64,000 nucleotides of DNA from Rhodococcus jostii RHA1 (GTDB lineage: Bacteria > Actinomycetota > Actinomycetes > Mycobacteriales > Mycobacteriaceae). Shown here piece by piece: positions 25,698 through 33,648 of this stretch; positions within the stretch are counted from its first letter, which is position 1, and each line of letters starts with the position of its first letter. The translations under genes and the position numbers were made by a program. The stretch spans positions 6,018,501 to 6,082,500 of the forward strand of contig NC_008268.1 of NCBI RefSeq assembly GCF_000014565.1, written 5' to 3'. The notes under the pieces were generated by a model that saw only the letters and a list, made by a program, of their open reading frames with translations, searched no databases and was not told the origin of the DNA.

Positions 25698-25865
25698 CTA
25701 CTTCTCTTCTCGGAAATCGACGTGCTTCCGCCCGACAGGGTCGTACTTCTTCATCACGAGACGATCGGGGTCGTTGCGGCGGTTCTTGCGGGTCACGTAC
25801 GTGTATCCGGTGCCTGCCGTCGACTTCAGCTTCACGATCGGGCGGATCTCGTTGCGGGCGGCCAT
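25698..25865 (-). CDS. rpmG2: 50S ribosomal protein L33, zinc-independent paralogue
   Basis: A 55-residue L33 ([20 protein letters not shown]) without cysteines, hence zinc-independent. Its ATG overlaps the rpmB stop by one base (TGATG), and rpsN follows after 12 nt. Confidence 0.93.
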   Translation of the reverse strand: MAARNEIRPIVKLKSTAGTGYTYVTRKNRRNDPDRLVMKKYDPVGRKHVDFREEK

Positions 25866-26101
25866 CAGATCTTTCCCCCGCGGGCGCGGATCCGGGCGAC
25901 GACGGCCTCGATGCCGTCCCGGTCGATGGTCTTGATGCCCTTGGCGGAGAGCGTGAGGGTGACTCGCCTGCCCTCGCTGGGCAGGAAGTATGTCTTCTTC
26001 TGGATGTTCGGATCCCAGCGCCGGTTGGTGCGCTTGTGGGAGTGCGATACGGACTTGCCGAATCCTGGCTGGCGTCCGGTCACCTGGCAGTGCGCCGACA
26101 T
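25865..26101 (-). CDS. rpmB2: 50S ribosomal protein L28, zinc-independent paralogue
   Basis: A 78-residue L28 beginning [20 protein letters not shown]. Only one cysteine is present instead of the two CxxC pairs of the zinc form, so it cannot hold the zinc site. It is the first gene of the leftward C-minus ribosomal operon, with a Zur-like box 45 bp upstream. The start ATG at 26101 was chosen for the standard L28 N-terminus. Confidence 0.93.
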   Translation of the reverse strand: MSAHCQVTGRQPGFGKSVSHSHKRTNRRWDPNIQKKTYFLPSEGRRVTLTLSAKGIKTIDRDGIEAVVARIRARGGKI

Positions 26102-26146
26102 GGGCGTTCCTCTCTGTCCTCTCGTGGGACCGCCCCGAGAGAGTGA

Positions 26147-26161
26147 TGACAATCATTTTCG
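26147..26161. promoter_or_regulatory. Zur-like box upstream of rpmB2
   Basis: TGACAATCATTTTCG resembles the actinobacterial Zur palindrome (TGA-aaTnATTtTCA type). It lies in the 125-bp divergent region, 45 bp from rpmB2, and shares TGACAATC with the second box at 26201. Zinc-dependent repression by Zur is established for the equivalent mycobacterial genes and inferred here. Confidence 0.8.
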
Positions 26162-26200
26162 ACAACAACGAGATTCCAATGTAGCGTTCCATCCACGTAA

Positions 26201-26215
26201 TGACAATCGTTATCG
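26201..26215. promoter_or_regulatory. Zur-like box upstream of the COG0523 gene
   Basis: TGACAATCGTTATCG, a second Zur-like site, ends 11 bp before the GTG start chosen for the COG0523/Mrf-like gene. Two boxes, one for each divergent operon, give independent control of each direction. Confidence 0.8.
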
Positions 26216-26226
26216 AAAGGGTGCTC

Positions 26227-27465
26227 GTGAGTGAGATACTCGACGGCCGGACGCCGCTGATCCTGGTTTCCGGGTGGAACGGCCCCACCGAGGACGCGGC
26301 GCGGTCGCTGCTCCGCGACGGCACCGTCGTCGTGCATCACGACCTCGACCTCGTGCACGAAGGCGTCGTGCGCCGGACCGTCACCACGCTGGAGTCGGGG
26401 GCGCCACGCGAGCGCCTCGGCATCCTCGAACTGGCGCACGGCTGCATCTCCTGCACGCTGCGCGAGGACCTTCTCCCGCTGCTCCGCCGACTGCACACCC
26501 GCAGTTCGGTGCAGCGCATCGTGCTGCACCTCGACCGCCGGCTCGAACCCGAGGCCGTGTGCTGGGCGGTCGAGCACGTGGCGGTGTCCGGCGTGGTGGG
26601 GCAGATCGACGGTCCGGCATCGCGGGACGTGCGCGTCGACGGCGTTATCACCTGCCTCGATGCGGGATCGTGGCTGGCCGACGCCACCGGCGACGACGCA
26701 CTGGACGACGACCGCACCGTCGCACAGGTCGCAGTCGGGCAGGTGGACTTCGCCGACGCCCTGGTGGTGTCGGGCAACGCAGGCGACGGCTGGCAGCAGG
26801 CCCGTCTCCACGCCGTCCTGACCCGGCTCGCACCGGGCGCACCGATCGTCTGGGACGGGGACGCGCCCGACGTCGAGCGCCTGCTCCTCGACATCCCGGC
26901 CGGCGCGCGGCGGGGTGAGCTGTCCCACGCCCACTCACCGCTGCTGCGCGGGCAGCCGCCGCTGTCCCCCGACTGCGGCGTCATGCTCGTCGAGTTCACC
27001 GCCACCCGGCCGTTCCATCCGGAACGACTGCACGAGGCCGTCGACGTGCTCCTCGACGGAGTCGTCACGTCTCGCGGCCGCGTGTGGGTCGCGACGCAGC
27101 CGGACGAGGCGCTGTGGCTCGAGTCGGCCGGTGGGGGACTGCGGGTGGCCAGTGCCGACCGCTGGCTGGCCGCGATGACCCCGGAAGAACAGGAACAGGT
27201 CCCGACTGCACGCCGCGCGATGGCCGCGCTGTGCTGGGACGAGCGCTTCGGCGACCGGCACACGTCGATGGTGGTGCTGGTCCATGCCGCCGACCCCACC
27301 GAGATCGACCGCACGTTGCAGTGGGCGCTCGTCACCGACGACGAACTCGCGGACGAGGCGGCCTGGCAGTCGTGGCCAGACCCGTTCGGGCAGTTCCACG
27401 AAGACCCCTGCGAGAGCAGCGAATCACCCTATGCAGAACCCGAATCGAGAGAGGGACACGAATGA
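26227..27465 (+). CDS. COG0523/CobW-like protein, Mrf-like ribosome hibernation factor candidate
   Basis: A 412-residue COG0523-type protein. The N-terminal region should hold a Walker A motif ([19 protein letters not shown], about 11-29) but lacks GKT/S, so GTP binding is doubtful. The metal motif is HGCISC (Cys73, Cys76), a CxxC instead of the canonical CxCC. A C-terminal CobW-like domain starts near 250. Mycobacterial Mrf, a CobW-like Zur-regulated protein encoded with C-minus ribosomal genes, recruits the hibernation factor Mpy at low zinc. Position and regulation here match it. GTG at 26227 was chosen because GAAAGG precedes it and an earlier ATG at 26200 lies in the Zur box. The stop overlaps rpmE2 (ATGA). 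Confidence 0.78.
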   Translation: MSEILDGRTPLILVSGWNGPTEDAARSLLRDGTVVVHHDLDLVHEGVVRRTVTTLESGAPRERLGILELAHGCISCTLREDLLPLLRRLHTRSSVQRIVLHLDRRLEPEAVCWAVEHVAVSGVVGQIDGPASRDVRVDGVITCLDAGSWLADATGDDALDDDRTVAQVAVGQVDFADALVVSGNAGDGWQQARLHAVLTRLAPGAPIVWDGDAPDVERLLLDIPAGARRGELSHAHSPLLRGQPPLSPDCGVMLVEFTATRPFHPERLHEAVDVLLDGVVTSRGRVWVATQPDEALWLESAGGGLRVASADRWLAAMTPEEQEQVPTARRAMAALCWDERFGDRHTSMVVLVHAADPTEIDRTLQWALVTDDELADEAAWQSWPDPFGQFHEDPCESSESPYAEPESREGHE

Positions 27466-27716
27466 AGGCGAACATCCATCCCGATTACCACCCCGTGGTG
27501 TTCCAGGACGCGAGCACCGGAACGACGTTTCTCACGCGGTCGACGGTGACCAGCGACCGCACCGCCCTGTGGTCGGACGGCAACACCTATCCGCTGGTGG
27601 TCGTGGACGTGACCAGCGAGTCGCACCCGTTCTGGACCGGCGCGCAGCGCGTGATGGACACCGCGGGCCGCGTCGAGAAGTTCGAACGCCGCTACGGAGT
27701 GCGCAAGCGCCCGTGA
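27462..27716 (+). CDS. rpmE2: 50S ribosomal protein L31 type B
   Basis: An 84-residue type-B L31 ([20 protein letters not shown]) with no cysteine, the zinc-free form. Its ATG overlaps the stop of the COG0523 gene by 4 nt, so it is translationally coupled. The TGA stop lies within the dispersed palindrome that separates it from rpmF. Confidence 0.95.
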   Translation: MKANIHPDYHPVVFQDASTGTTFLTRSTVTSDRTALWSDGNTYPLVVVDVTSESHPFWTGAQRVMDTAGRVEKFERRYGVRKRP

Positions 27717-27755
27717 GTACTTGTTAACCGCCCGCGGTTAACAAGTACTCACGGG
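27710..27755. repeat. Dispersed palindrome, copy 2 (overlaps rpmE2 stop codon)
   Basis: Perfect 22-base arms (27710-27731 and 27734-27755) around the dinucleotide CC. The core GTGAGTACTTGTTAACCGC is identical to that in the copy at 20123-20172. The rpmE2 TGA stop (27714-27716) is the TGA of GTGAGTAC. It sits between rpmE2 and rpmF, which belong to the same regulon, so it may partly terminate or protect the upstream mRNA. Confidence 0.85.
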
Positions 27756-27777
27756 TCGACGAAGGAGGAGACAGAAC

Positions 27778-27951
27778 ATGGCAGTACCGAAACGCAGAAT
27801 GTCGCGATCCAATACGCGTAGCCGGAGATCGCAGTGGAAGGCCCAGGCACCCGACCTCGTCGGGGTGACGGTGGGCGGCGCGACGCATCGCGTGCCGCGC
27901 CGGCTGGTGAAGGCCGTGAAGCTGGGATTGGTGGACCCGGCCGGGAAGTGA
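27778..27951 (+). CDS. rpmF2: 50S ribosomal protein L32, zinc-independent paralogue
   Basis: A 57-residue L32 ([20 protein letters not shown]) that lacks the cysteine quartet of zinc-type L32. GAAGGAGGAGACAGAAC precedes the ATG and gives a strong RBS. It is the sixth cysteine-poor ribosomal paralogue in this locus and the last gene of the rightward operon. Confidence 0.92.
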   Translation: MAVPKRRMSRSNTRSRRSQWKAQAPDLVGVTVGGATHRVPRRLVKAVKLGLVDPAGK

Positions 27952-27975
27952 CGCTCCTCGTGCGAACCTTGGCGG

Positions 27976-28584
27976 GTGCTGCTGTACATCCTGGAACTGG
28001 TGGGCATCGCGGTGTTCGCGGCCTCGGGTGCCCTGGTGGGGGTGACGAAGCGCCTCGACATCTTCGGTGTGTGCGTGGTCGGTGTCTTCACCGCTCTCGG
28101 TGGCGGCATCGTCCGCGACGTCCTGCTGGGCATCCACCCGCCGACGTCGCTGGGTAGCTGGCCGAACCTCGGCACGTCGTTCGGCATGTCGTTGCTGGTG
28201 TTCTTCCTGCATTCGACTGTCGGGCGACTCCGCCGCGAGATCCTGGTGCTCGACGCTCTGGGTATGGGCCTGTTCGCGAGCACGGGCGCGGTGATCGCGC
28301 TCGACCACGGGGCGAGTCCGCTCGCGTCGTGCCTCATCGGCGGGACGGCGGCGATCGGCGGCGGGATCTTGCGCGACGTGCTGGTGAACGAGGTCCCGTT
28401 GCTGCTGCAGCGGGACTTCTACGCGGTGCCGGCGCTGCTCGGTTCGGCGCTGGTGGTCGTGGTGAGCGAGTGGGGTTCGGGCACCGACGTGGCGCTGGTG
28501 GTGGGCACGGTGTTCGCGTCGGCGCTGCGGGTGCTGGCGCTGTGGCGGAACTGGGGTCTGCCGGGTCCGCGGGTCCTCGACTGA
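27976..28584 (+). CDS. TRIC-type cation channel family protein (UPF0126)
   Basis: A 202-residue membrane protein with two repeats of three helices. Each repeat carries the family signature: FTALGGGIVRDVLLG (about 38-52) and GTAAIGGGILRDVLVNEVP (about 123-141). The GGG(I)xRD motifs identify the bacterial TRIC-like/YadS family of trimeric cation channels. It starts with GTG (GTGCTGCTGTAC). It is 24 nt after rpmF but is not obviously part of the zinc response. Its physiological role is unknown. Confidence 0.85.
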   Translation: MLLYILELVGIAVFAASGALVGVTKRLDIFGVCVVGVFTALGGGIVRDVLLGIHPPTSLGSWPNLGTSFGMSLLVFFLHSTVGRLRREILVLDALGMGLFASTGAVIALDHGASPLASCLIGGTAAIGGGILRDVLVNEVPLLLQRDFYAVPALLGSALVVVVSEWGSGTDVALVVGTVFASALRVLALWRNWGLPGPRVLD

Positions 28585-28611
28585 CCGCCGCCAGGGCACT
28601 TCGGTGATCCC

Positions 28612-28630
28612 TTCTCAGACATATCTCAGT
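28612..28630. promoter_or_regulatory. MprA-box-like direct repeat upstream of mprA
   Basis: TTCTCAGACATATCTCAGT contains TCTCAG twice at an 11-bp spacing. The mycobacterial MprA box is described as two 8-bp direct repeats separated by 3 bp, which gives the same periodicity. It lies 23 bp upstream of the mprA start, consistent with autoregulation. Confidence 0.7.
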
Positions 28631-28652
28631 TGATCGGGCCAAACTGTCGGGT

Positions 28653-29339
28653 ATGCGCATTTTGGTGGTCGACGACGATCGCGCCGTGAGGGAGTCCTTA
28701 CGGCGGTCTCTCAGCTTCAACGGGTACTCGGTGGAACTGGCCGTCGACGGTATCGATGCTCTCGAGAAAGTGGCGAACGCGCGCCCCGACGCGATCGTGC
28801 TCGATGTGATGATGCCGCGCCTGGACGGTCTCGAGGTGTGCCGTCGGCTGCGGAGCACCGGCGACGACCTGCCGATTCTCGTCCTCACGGCACGCGACTC
28901 CGTGTCGGAGCGGGTGTCGGGTCTGGACGCCGGAGCCGATGACTACCTGCCCAAACCCTTCGCTCTCGAGGAATTGCTGGCCCGGCTGCGCGCACTACTG
29001 CGCCGCGCCGCGCCGGAGCCGGGCATCGACTCGGAGAAGATGACGTTCGAGGACCTCACGCTCGACCCGGTCACCCGCGAGGTGACGCGTGGCGAGCGGT
29101 CCATCAGCCTCACCCGCACCGAGTTCTCGCTTCTCGAGATGCTGATGGCCAACCCGCGCCGGGTGCTGACCCGCGGCCGCATCCTCGAGGAGGTGTGGGG
29201 TTACGACTTCCCGACGTCCGGCAACGCGCTGGAGGTCTACGTCGGGTATCTGCGTCGCAAGACGGAGGCGGACGGAGAGACCCGCCTGTTGCACACCGTC
29301 CGCGGAGTCGGCTACGTGCTGCGGGAGACTCCTCCGTGA
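28653..29339 (+). CDS. mprA: Response regulator MprA (OmpR/PhoB family)
   Basis: A 228-residue response regulator. The receiver domain has Asp51 as phospho-acceptor ([12 protein letters not shown]) and Lys101 in YLPKPF. The C-terminal winged helix carries [20 protein letters not shown] and the final VRGVGYVLR. In mycobacteria MprA responds to envelope stress with MprB and controls pepD, sigE and itself. The synteny mprA-mprB-pepD-moaB2-mscL is retained here. The stop overlaps the mprB ATG by one base. No clear Shine-Dalgarno sequence precedes the ATG. Confidence 0.93.
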   Translation: MRILVVDDDRAVRESLRRSLSFNGYSVELAVDGIDALEKVANARPDAIVLDVMMPRLDGLEVCRRLRSTGDDLPILVLTARDSVSERVSGLDAGADDYLPKPFALEELLARLRALLRRAAPEPGIDSEKMTFEDLTLDPVTREVTRGERSISLTRTEFSLLEMLMANPRRVLTRGRILEEVWGYDFPTSGNALEVYVGYLRRKTEADGETRLLHTVRGVGYVLRETPP

Positions 29340-30814
29340 TGGCAGTTCCGTTCCACAAGACCGCCGACAAGTCGGGGGCGAAGCGCGACTCGCACCACAT
29401 TTCCCGGCACCCCACAGGCCCGATTCCGTTACCGCCCGAGATGCGCCCTCCGATGCCGTTGACGCGGTCGGTGTCGTTGCGGTGGCGGGTGACGCTGCTC
29501 GCCGCGTCGGTGGTGGCCATCGCGGTGGCCGTGATGGCGATCGCGGCGTACGCCGTGGTGTCGCGGGCTCTGTACGCGGATGTCGACAACCAGCTGCGCA
29601 CCCGCGCGTCGGCGCTGATCGACAGCAATCTGGTGACGTTCGATCCGCGCTACATCGCGGGCGCGACGCTGTACACGACGGACATCAGTGTGGCGCTGAT
29701 CTTCCCGGACCTCGACACGTACACGCCGCCGGGGTCGAGTGTTCCCATCGGTGAACCCGAACTGTCCGTGGCCCGCGGCGAGCGCGACACGTCGTTGCGG
29801 ACGGCGGAGAATCAGCGGGTGCTGGCCGAGCGCACCCAGGACGGCAGCACGCTGGTGATCGCGCAGCGACTGGCGCCGACGGGCGCCGTGCTCGACCGGC
29901 TCGCCTGGGTGCTGTTCATCGTCGGCGGGTGCGGAGTGGTCCTCGCGGCCGCCGCCGGAACGACGGTGGGACGCACCGGTCTGCGTCCGATCGCCCGGCT
30001 CACCGCCGCCACGGAACGGGTGGCCCGGACCGACGACCTGACGCCCATGCCGGTGACGGGCAACGACGAACTCGCCCGGCTCACCGAGAGTTTCAACACG
30101 ATGCTGAGGGCGCTCGCGGAATCGCGGGAGCGGCAGAGCAGGCTCGTCGCCGATGCCGGACACGAACTGCGGACGCCGCTCACGTCGTTGCGCACCAACA
30201 TGGAGTTGCTGATCGCGTCGAGTCGTCCTGGCGCACCGCACATTCCGGACGAGGACATGGCCGAGCTGCGCACCGACGTGGTGGCGCAGATCGAGGAACT
30301 CTCGCAGCTGGTGGGCGACCTCGTGGATCTTGCCCGCGAGGACGCACCGGAAACCGTCTTCGAGAGAGTCGATCTCAGCGAAGTGGTGGAACGAAGCCTC
30401 GAGCGGGCACGCCGCCGGCGCAACGAGATCGACTTCACCGCCGTCACCGTTCCCTGGTTCGTCTACGGCGACCACGCGGGACTGTCGCGGGCGGTGCTCA
30501 ACGTGCTCGACAACGCGGCCAAGTGGAGTCCCACCGGTGAGCAGGTGCGCGTGGCGATGAAGCCGGCAGGCGACGGCCTCCTCGAGCTGACGGTCGACGA
30601 CGCGGGCCCGGGCATTCCGGAGGAGGATCGGGAGCTGGTGTTCGACCGCTTCTACCGGTCGACGGCCTCGCGCTCGATGCCCGGCTCCGGGCTGGGTCTG
30701 GCGATCGTCAGGCAGGTGGTGGTCAAGCACGGCGGCACGATCGCCGTCGACGTCTCCGAACGGGGTGGTGCGCTCATCCGGATCGTCCTTCCCGGTGAAC
30801 CCGAAGCGGAATAG
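29339..30814 (+). CDS. mprB: Sensor histidine kinase MprB
   Basis: A 491-residue membrane kinase. TM1 is at about 47-70, an extracytoplasmic sensor domain at 70-185 and TM2 at about 185-210, followed by HAMP. The dimerisation domain has His275 in ADAGHELRTPLT. The ATPase domain has NVLDNAAKWSP, DDAGPGIP and GSGLGLAIV boxes. It autophosphorylates and controls MprA. The start ATG at 29339 is coupled to mprA (TGATG); the N-terminal 40 residues are a cytoplasmic extension. In mycobacteria PepD modulates signalling through this kinase. Confidence 0.92.
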   Translation: MAVPFHKTADKSGAKRDSHHISRHPTGPIPLPPEMRPPMPLTRSVSLRWRVTLLAASVVAIAVAVMAIAAYAVVSRALYADVDNQLRTRASALIDSNLVTFDPRYIAGATLYTTDISVALIFPDLDTYTPPGSSVPIGEPELSVARGERDTSLRTAENQRVLAERTQDGSTLVIAQRLAPTGAVLDRLAWVLFIVGGCGVVLAAAAGTTVGRTGLRPIARLTAATERVARTDDLTPMPVTGNDELARLTESFNTMLRALAESRERQSRLVADAGHELRTPLTSLRTNMELLIASSRPGAPHIPDEDMAELRTDVVAQIEELSQLVGDLVDLAREDAPETVFERVDLSEVVERSLERARRRRNEIDFTAVTVPWFVYGDHAGLSRAVLNVLDNAAKWSPTGEQVRVAMKPAGDGLLELTVDDAGPGIPEEDRELVFDRFYRSTASRSMPGSGLGLAIVRQVVVKHGGTIAVDVSERGGALIRIVLPGEPEAE

Positions 30815-30843
30815 GCTCAGGGTCTCGGCTAACTCCAAGGCCG

Positions 30844-30862
30844 GTCTCAGGACCTTCTCAGT
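30844..30862. promoter_or_regulatory. MprA-box-like direct repeat upstream of pepD
   Basis: GTCTCAGGACCTTCTCAGT carries TCTCAG twice, again 11 bp apart, as upstream of mprA. It is 75 bp before the pepD start, so pepD probably has its own MprA-dependent promoter besides read-through from mprAB. Confidence 0.7.
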
Positions 30863-30937
30863 CCCACCGGGCACTCTCGTAGCCAGAGACGGTGCGACTG
30901 CCCCTTGCGGGCGGTCGCAGGAGATGGAAGTGATGCG

Positions 30938-32425
30938 ATGACCGAAGATCGAAACAGTCACGACGGCAACAGCCGCGACAATGCCGGTGGCGACCAGGGC
31001 GCGCGCCCCGATCAGCCCGCCCACCCGCAGTCGACGCCGGGTTACCACCCGACCGAGCAGTTTCCGGCCACTCCGCAGAATCCCGCGGGCGGTCCGACGG
31101 GTCAGCAGCCCTACGGCGCGGCCGGGTACCCCCAGGGCAATCCGTACGGTGCGCCGCAGCAGCCCACACAGCAGTTCGGCCAGCCTCAGCACGGTGCTCC
31201 CGGACACCCGGGTGCCCAGCACGCGGCCGGGCCGCACGGGGCGCCTCAGGGCCCGTTCCCCGGCCTTCAGGGCCCCGGACAGGCCGGCGCGGGGTCGACG
31301 GCGACCGCGACCAAGCGTCCCGCCCGCACCGCCATCGTGGTGGGCGCTGTGGCGCTCGCTCTCGTGAGCGGTGGCATCGGTGGCGTCGTGGGCTCCCTGG
31401 CAACCGACCGGAACGGCAGCGGCGCCGCGGTGACCAACTCCCTCGACGCCCCCAAGAACAACACCGCGACCCCGGCCGCGAACGCACCGGCGGGTTCGGT
31501 GCAGGCTGTCGCGAACAAGGTGGTCCCGAGCGTCGTCCAGATCGAGGTCGCGACCGCCGGCGGTTCCGGTGGCGAAGGATCCGGCATCGTCATCTCGTCC
31601 GACGGCATGATCCTCACCAACAATCACGTGGCAGGCGCGGCCGCCAAGGGTGGCAAGCTGACGGTCGCCTTCTCGGACGGCAGCACGGCGGACGCCAAGC
31701 TGGTCGGCGCCGACCCGGTGTCCGATCTCGCGGTCATCAAGGTGGACGGCAAGACCGACCTCACTCCGATCGAGCTGGGAACGTCCGGCAACGTCCAGGT
31801 CGGACAGCAGGTCGTCGCGATCGGGTCGCCCCTCGGCCTCGCCGGAACCGTCACCGAGGGCATCATCTCGGCGCTCAATCGCCCGGTGTCCACCAGCGGT
31901 GAGTCCGGCAACCAGAACACCGTCATCGACGCACTCCAGACGGACGCGGCCATCAACCCGGGCAACTCCGGCGGCGCCCTCGTCAACATGGACGGCCAGC
32001 TGATCGGCATCAACACCGCCATCGCGAGCATCGGTGGTTCCGGTGCGGGTGAGCAGAGCGGATCCATCGGACTCGGCTTCGCGATCCCGGTCGACCAGGC
32101 CCGGCGCATCGCGGACGAGCTCGTCAAGACAGGCAAGGCCACCCAGGCCGTCATCGGGATCCAGGTCCCGTCACAGGACGCCGCCAACGGTGCCACCGTC
32201 GTCGAGGTCACGGCGGGCAGCCCGGCGGAGAAGGCGGGAATTCCGAAGGGATCGGTCATCACCAAGGTCGACGACCGTGTCATCACCAGTGGCGACGCAC
32301 TCATCGCCGCCATCCGCTCACACGCACCGGGAGACAATGTGTCCATCACCTACACCGACGGGAACGGATCCAATACGAAGACCGTCGACGTCACGCTCGG
32401 AACCGCCGAACAGGGTGGCCGCTGA
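30938..32425 (+). CDS. pepD: HtrA-type serine protease PepD
   Basis: A 495-residue membrane-anchored DegP/HtrA protease. The cytoplasmic N-terminus (1-128) is Pro/Gln/Gly-rich and low-complexity. One TM segment (131-153) precedes a trypsin-like domain with His230 (TNNHVAG), Asp263 (VSDLAVIK) and Ser344 (PGNSGGAL). A C-terminal PDZ domain covers about 405-490. It degrades or refolds damaged proteins outside the membrane. GGAGATGGAAG lies before the ATG. It is followed without a gap by moaB2 (TGATG). MprA-box-like repeats upstream support stress control. Confidence 0.92.
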   Translation: MTEDRNSHDGNSRDNAGGDQGARPDQPAHPQSTPGYHPTEQFPATPQNPAGGPTGQQPYGAAGYPQGNPYGAPQQPTQQFGQPQHGAPGHPGAQHAAGPHGAPQGPFPGLQGPGQAGAGSTATATKRPARTAIVVGAVALALVSGGIGGVVGSLATDRNGSGAAVTNSLDAPKNNTATPAANAPAGSVQAVANKVVPSVVQIEVATAGGSGGEGSGIVISSDGMILTNNHVAGAAAKGGKLTVAFSDGSTADAKLVGADPVSDLAVIKVDGKTDLTPIELGTSGNVQVGQQVVAIGSPLGLAGTVTEGIISALNRPVSTSGESGNQNTVIDALQTDAAINPGNSGGALVNMDGQLIGINTAIASIGGSGAGEQSGSIGLGFAIPVDQARRIADELVKTGKATQAVIGIQVPSQDAANGATVVEVTAGSPAEKAGIPKGSVITKVDDRVITSGDALIAAIRSHAPGDNVSITYTDGNGSNTKTVDVTLGTAEQGGR

Positions 32426-32985
32426 TGAACACGGGGATTCTCGGGCAGGTCGAGTCCGTTCTGAACGGGGCCACTACGGTAGGGACCATGGACATCGAAG
32501 CCTCGCTGGCCGGCCGCGCGCTGGTGGTAATCGTCGACGACCGCACCGCTCACGGTGACGGCAAGGACTCCATCGGGCCCCTGGTGACAGAACTGCTGAA
32601 CGAGGCCGGCTTCATCGTCGACGCCATCGTGGCGGTGGCGGCCGACGAGGTGGAGATCCGTAACGCGCTCAACACCGCCGTCATCGGCGGCGTCGACCTC
32701 GTCGTCTCCGTCGGCGGCACCGGCGTGTCGCCGCGCGACGTCGCACCCGACGTCACCGCCGAGGTCCTCGACCGTGAGATTCCGGGAATCTCGGAGGCCC
32801 TCCGCTCCTCGGGTCTCGCCGCCGGTTCGCTCGACGCGGGCCTCTCCCGCGGGCTCGCCGGCGTGTCCGGCAGCACACTCGTGGTAAACCTCGCGTCCTC
32901 CCGCGCCGCGGTCCGGGACGGCATGGCCACGCTGACGCCGCTCGCGGCACACGTGATTTCCGAATTGTCCGGCCTGGAAGGCTGA
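32425..32985 (+). CDS. moaB2: MoaB/Mog-domain protein (MoaB2-like)
   Basis: A 186-residue molybdopterin-binding fold protein with the signature VVSVGGTGVSPRDV (about 93-106) and the downstream GLAGVSGSTLVVNLASSR. The family binds or adenylylates molybdopterin; mycobacterial MoaB2 is encoded at the same position and its enzymatic role is uncertain. The ATG at 32425 is coupled to the pepD stop. An internal Met at residue 22 (MDIEASLAG) is an alternative start and would give a protein shorter than the mycobacterial one. Confidence 0.88.
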   Translation: MNTGILGQVESVLNGATTVGTMDIEASLAGRALVVIVDDRTAHGDGKDSIGPLVTELLNEAGFIVDAIVAVAADEVEIRNALNTAVIGGVDLVVSVGGTGVSPRDVAPDVTAEVLDREIPGISEALRSSGLAAGSLDAGLSRGLAGVSGSTLVVNLASSRAAVRDGMATLTPLAAHVISELSGLEG

Positions 32986-32989
32986 GACG

Positions 32990-33211
32990 ATTTCTCGTTC
33001 CGACGAGCCGGACTCGCCCAGCGAGACCGACGAGCAGGCAGTTCCGAGCCGGGCCTCGATCGACAGGGCCCGGCTCGAACGCATCTTCGGGGACGTCTTC
33101 CCCGACACCACCGCGGACGAACGCGGCCAGGACGAGGCATCTCAGTATGTGGACAAACGCAACGAGTCTGAGGAGTGGATTCGGCGTCAGGTCCCCCCTC
33201 ATCACGGGTAG
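32990..33211 (+). CDS. Small acidic conserved-looking protein, possible ATT start
   Basis: A 73-residue reading frame begins 4 nt after the moaB2 stop. It has strong actinobacterial codon bias: most third positions are G or C up to the TAG at 33209. The product is acidic at the N-terminus (SRSDEPDSPSETDEQ) with a helical RARLERIFGDVFPD and an EEWIRRQVPP tail. No ATG, GTG, TTG or CTG exists in frame before the coding-like part. ATT at 32990, behind GGAAGG, is the only sensible start. This may be a real rare start, as in infC. Function unknown. Confidence 0.55.
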   Translation: MSRSDEPDSPSETDEQAVPSRASIDRARLERIFGDVFPDTTADERGQDEASQYVDKRNESEEWIRRQVPPHHG

Positions 33212-33648
33212 ACGCGTGATTGAAATCTGGATGAATCTAAGTGTTGTCGAAAGTAACGGAAAAAATCGCACCCGGAAAACCACTGGTACAACCTCTTTCG
33301 TTCGGGCAACTCAAAAGCGGGGCTACTCGTAGGTAACGTCTTGTTTTCAACTTTGTGAGGCACATCACAATTGCGTCACGAGCTGATCACGTTGCCCAGG
33401 TTCTTAGCTCAGGTTAATGTCCCTGACGAGTCAGTACGAAGATGGAGGGCGGGGCGTGGTGCCACGTCGTTGCCCGGACGAGCCTCCTGTGAGGTTTGTC
33501 TCTGGTGTCGAAATTCCGGCAACTGGTCGTCCGCAGTTAACTCTGCGGACACCTTTGCTGCGAATACTGCGCTGGGCCCGAAATGGACCACTCCTCAGTT
33601 TCGATCGTCGAGGCTGGGAACCTGCTTGAATCCTGATGAGGGGAACGA
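33212..33648. other. 437-bp intergenic region upstream of the porin genes
   Basis: No convincing gene. Base composition is lower in G+C than in the neighbours, and short open frames here have no actinobacterial codon bias. AT-rich stretches such as CGTCTTGTTTTCAACTTTGT (33337-33356) suggest strong promoter(s) for the first porin. A long 5' leader for a highly expressed porin mRNA is likely, but I see no recognisable riboswitch. Confidence 0.6.
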
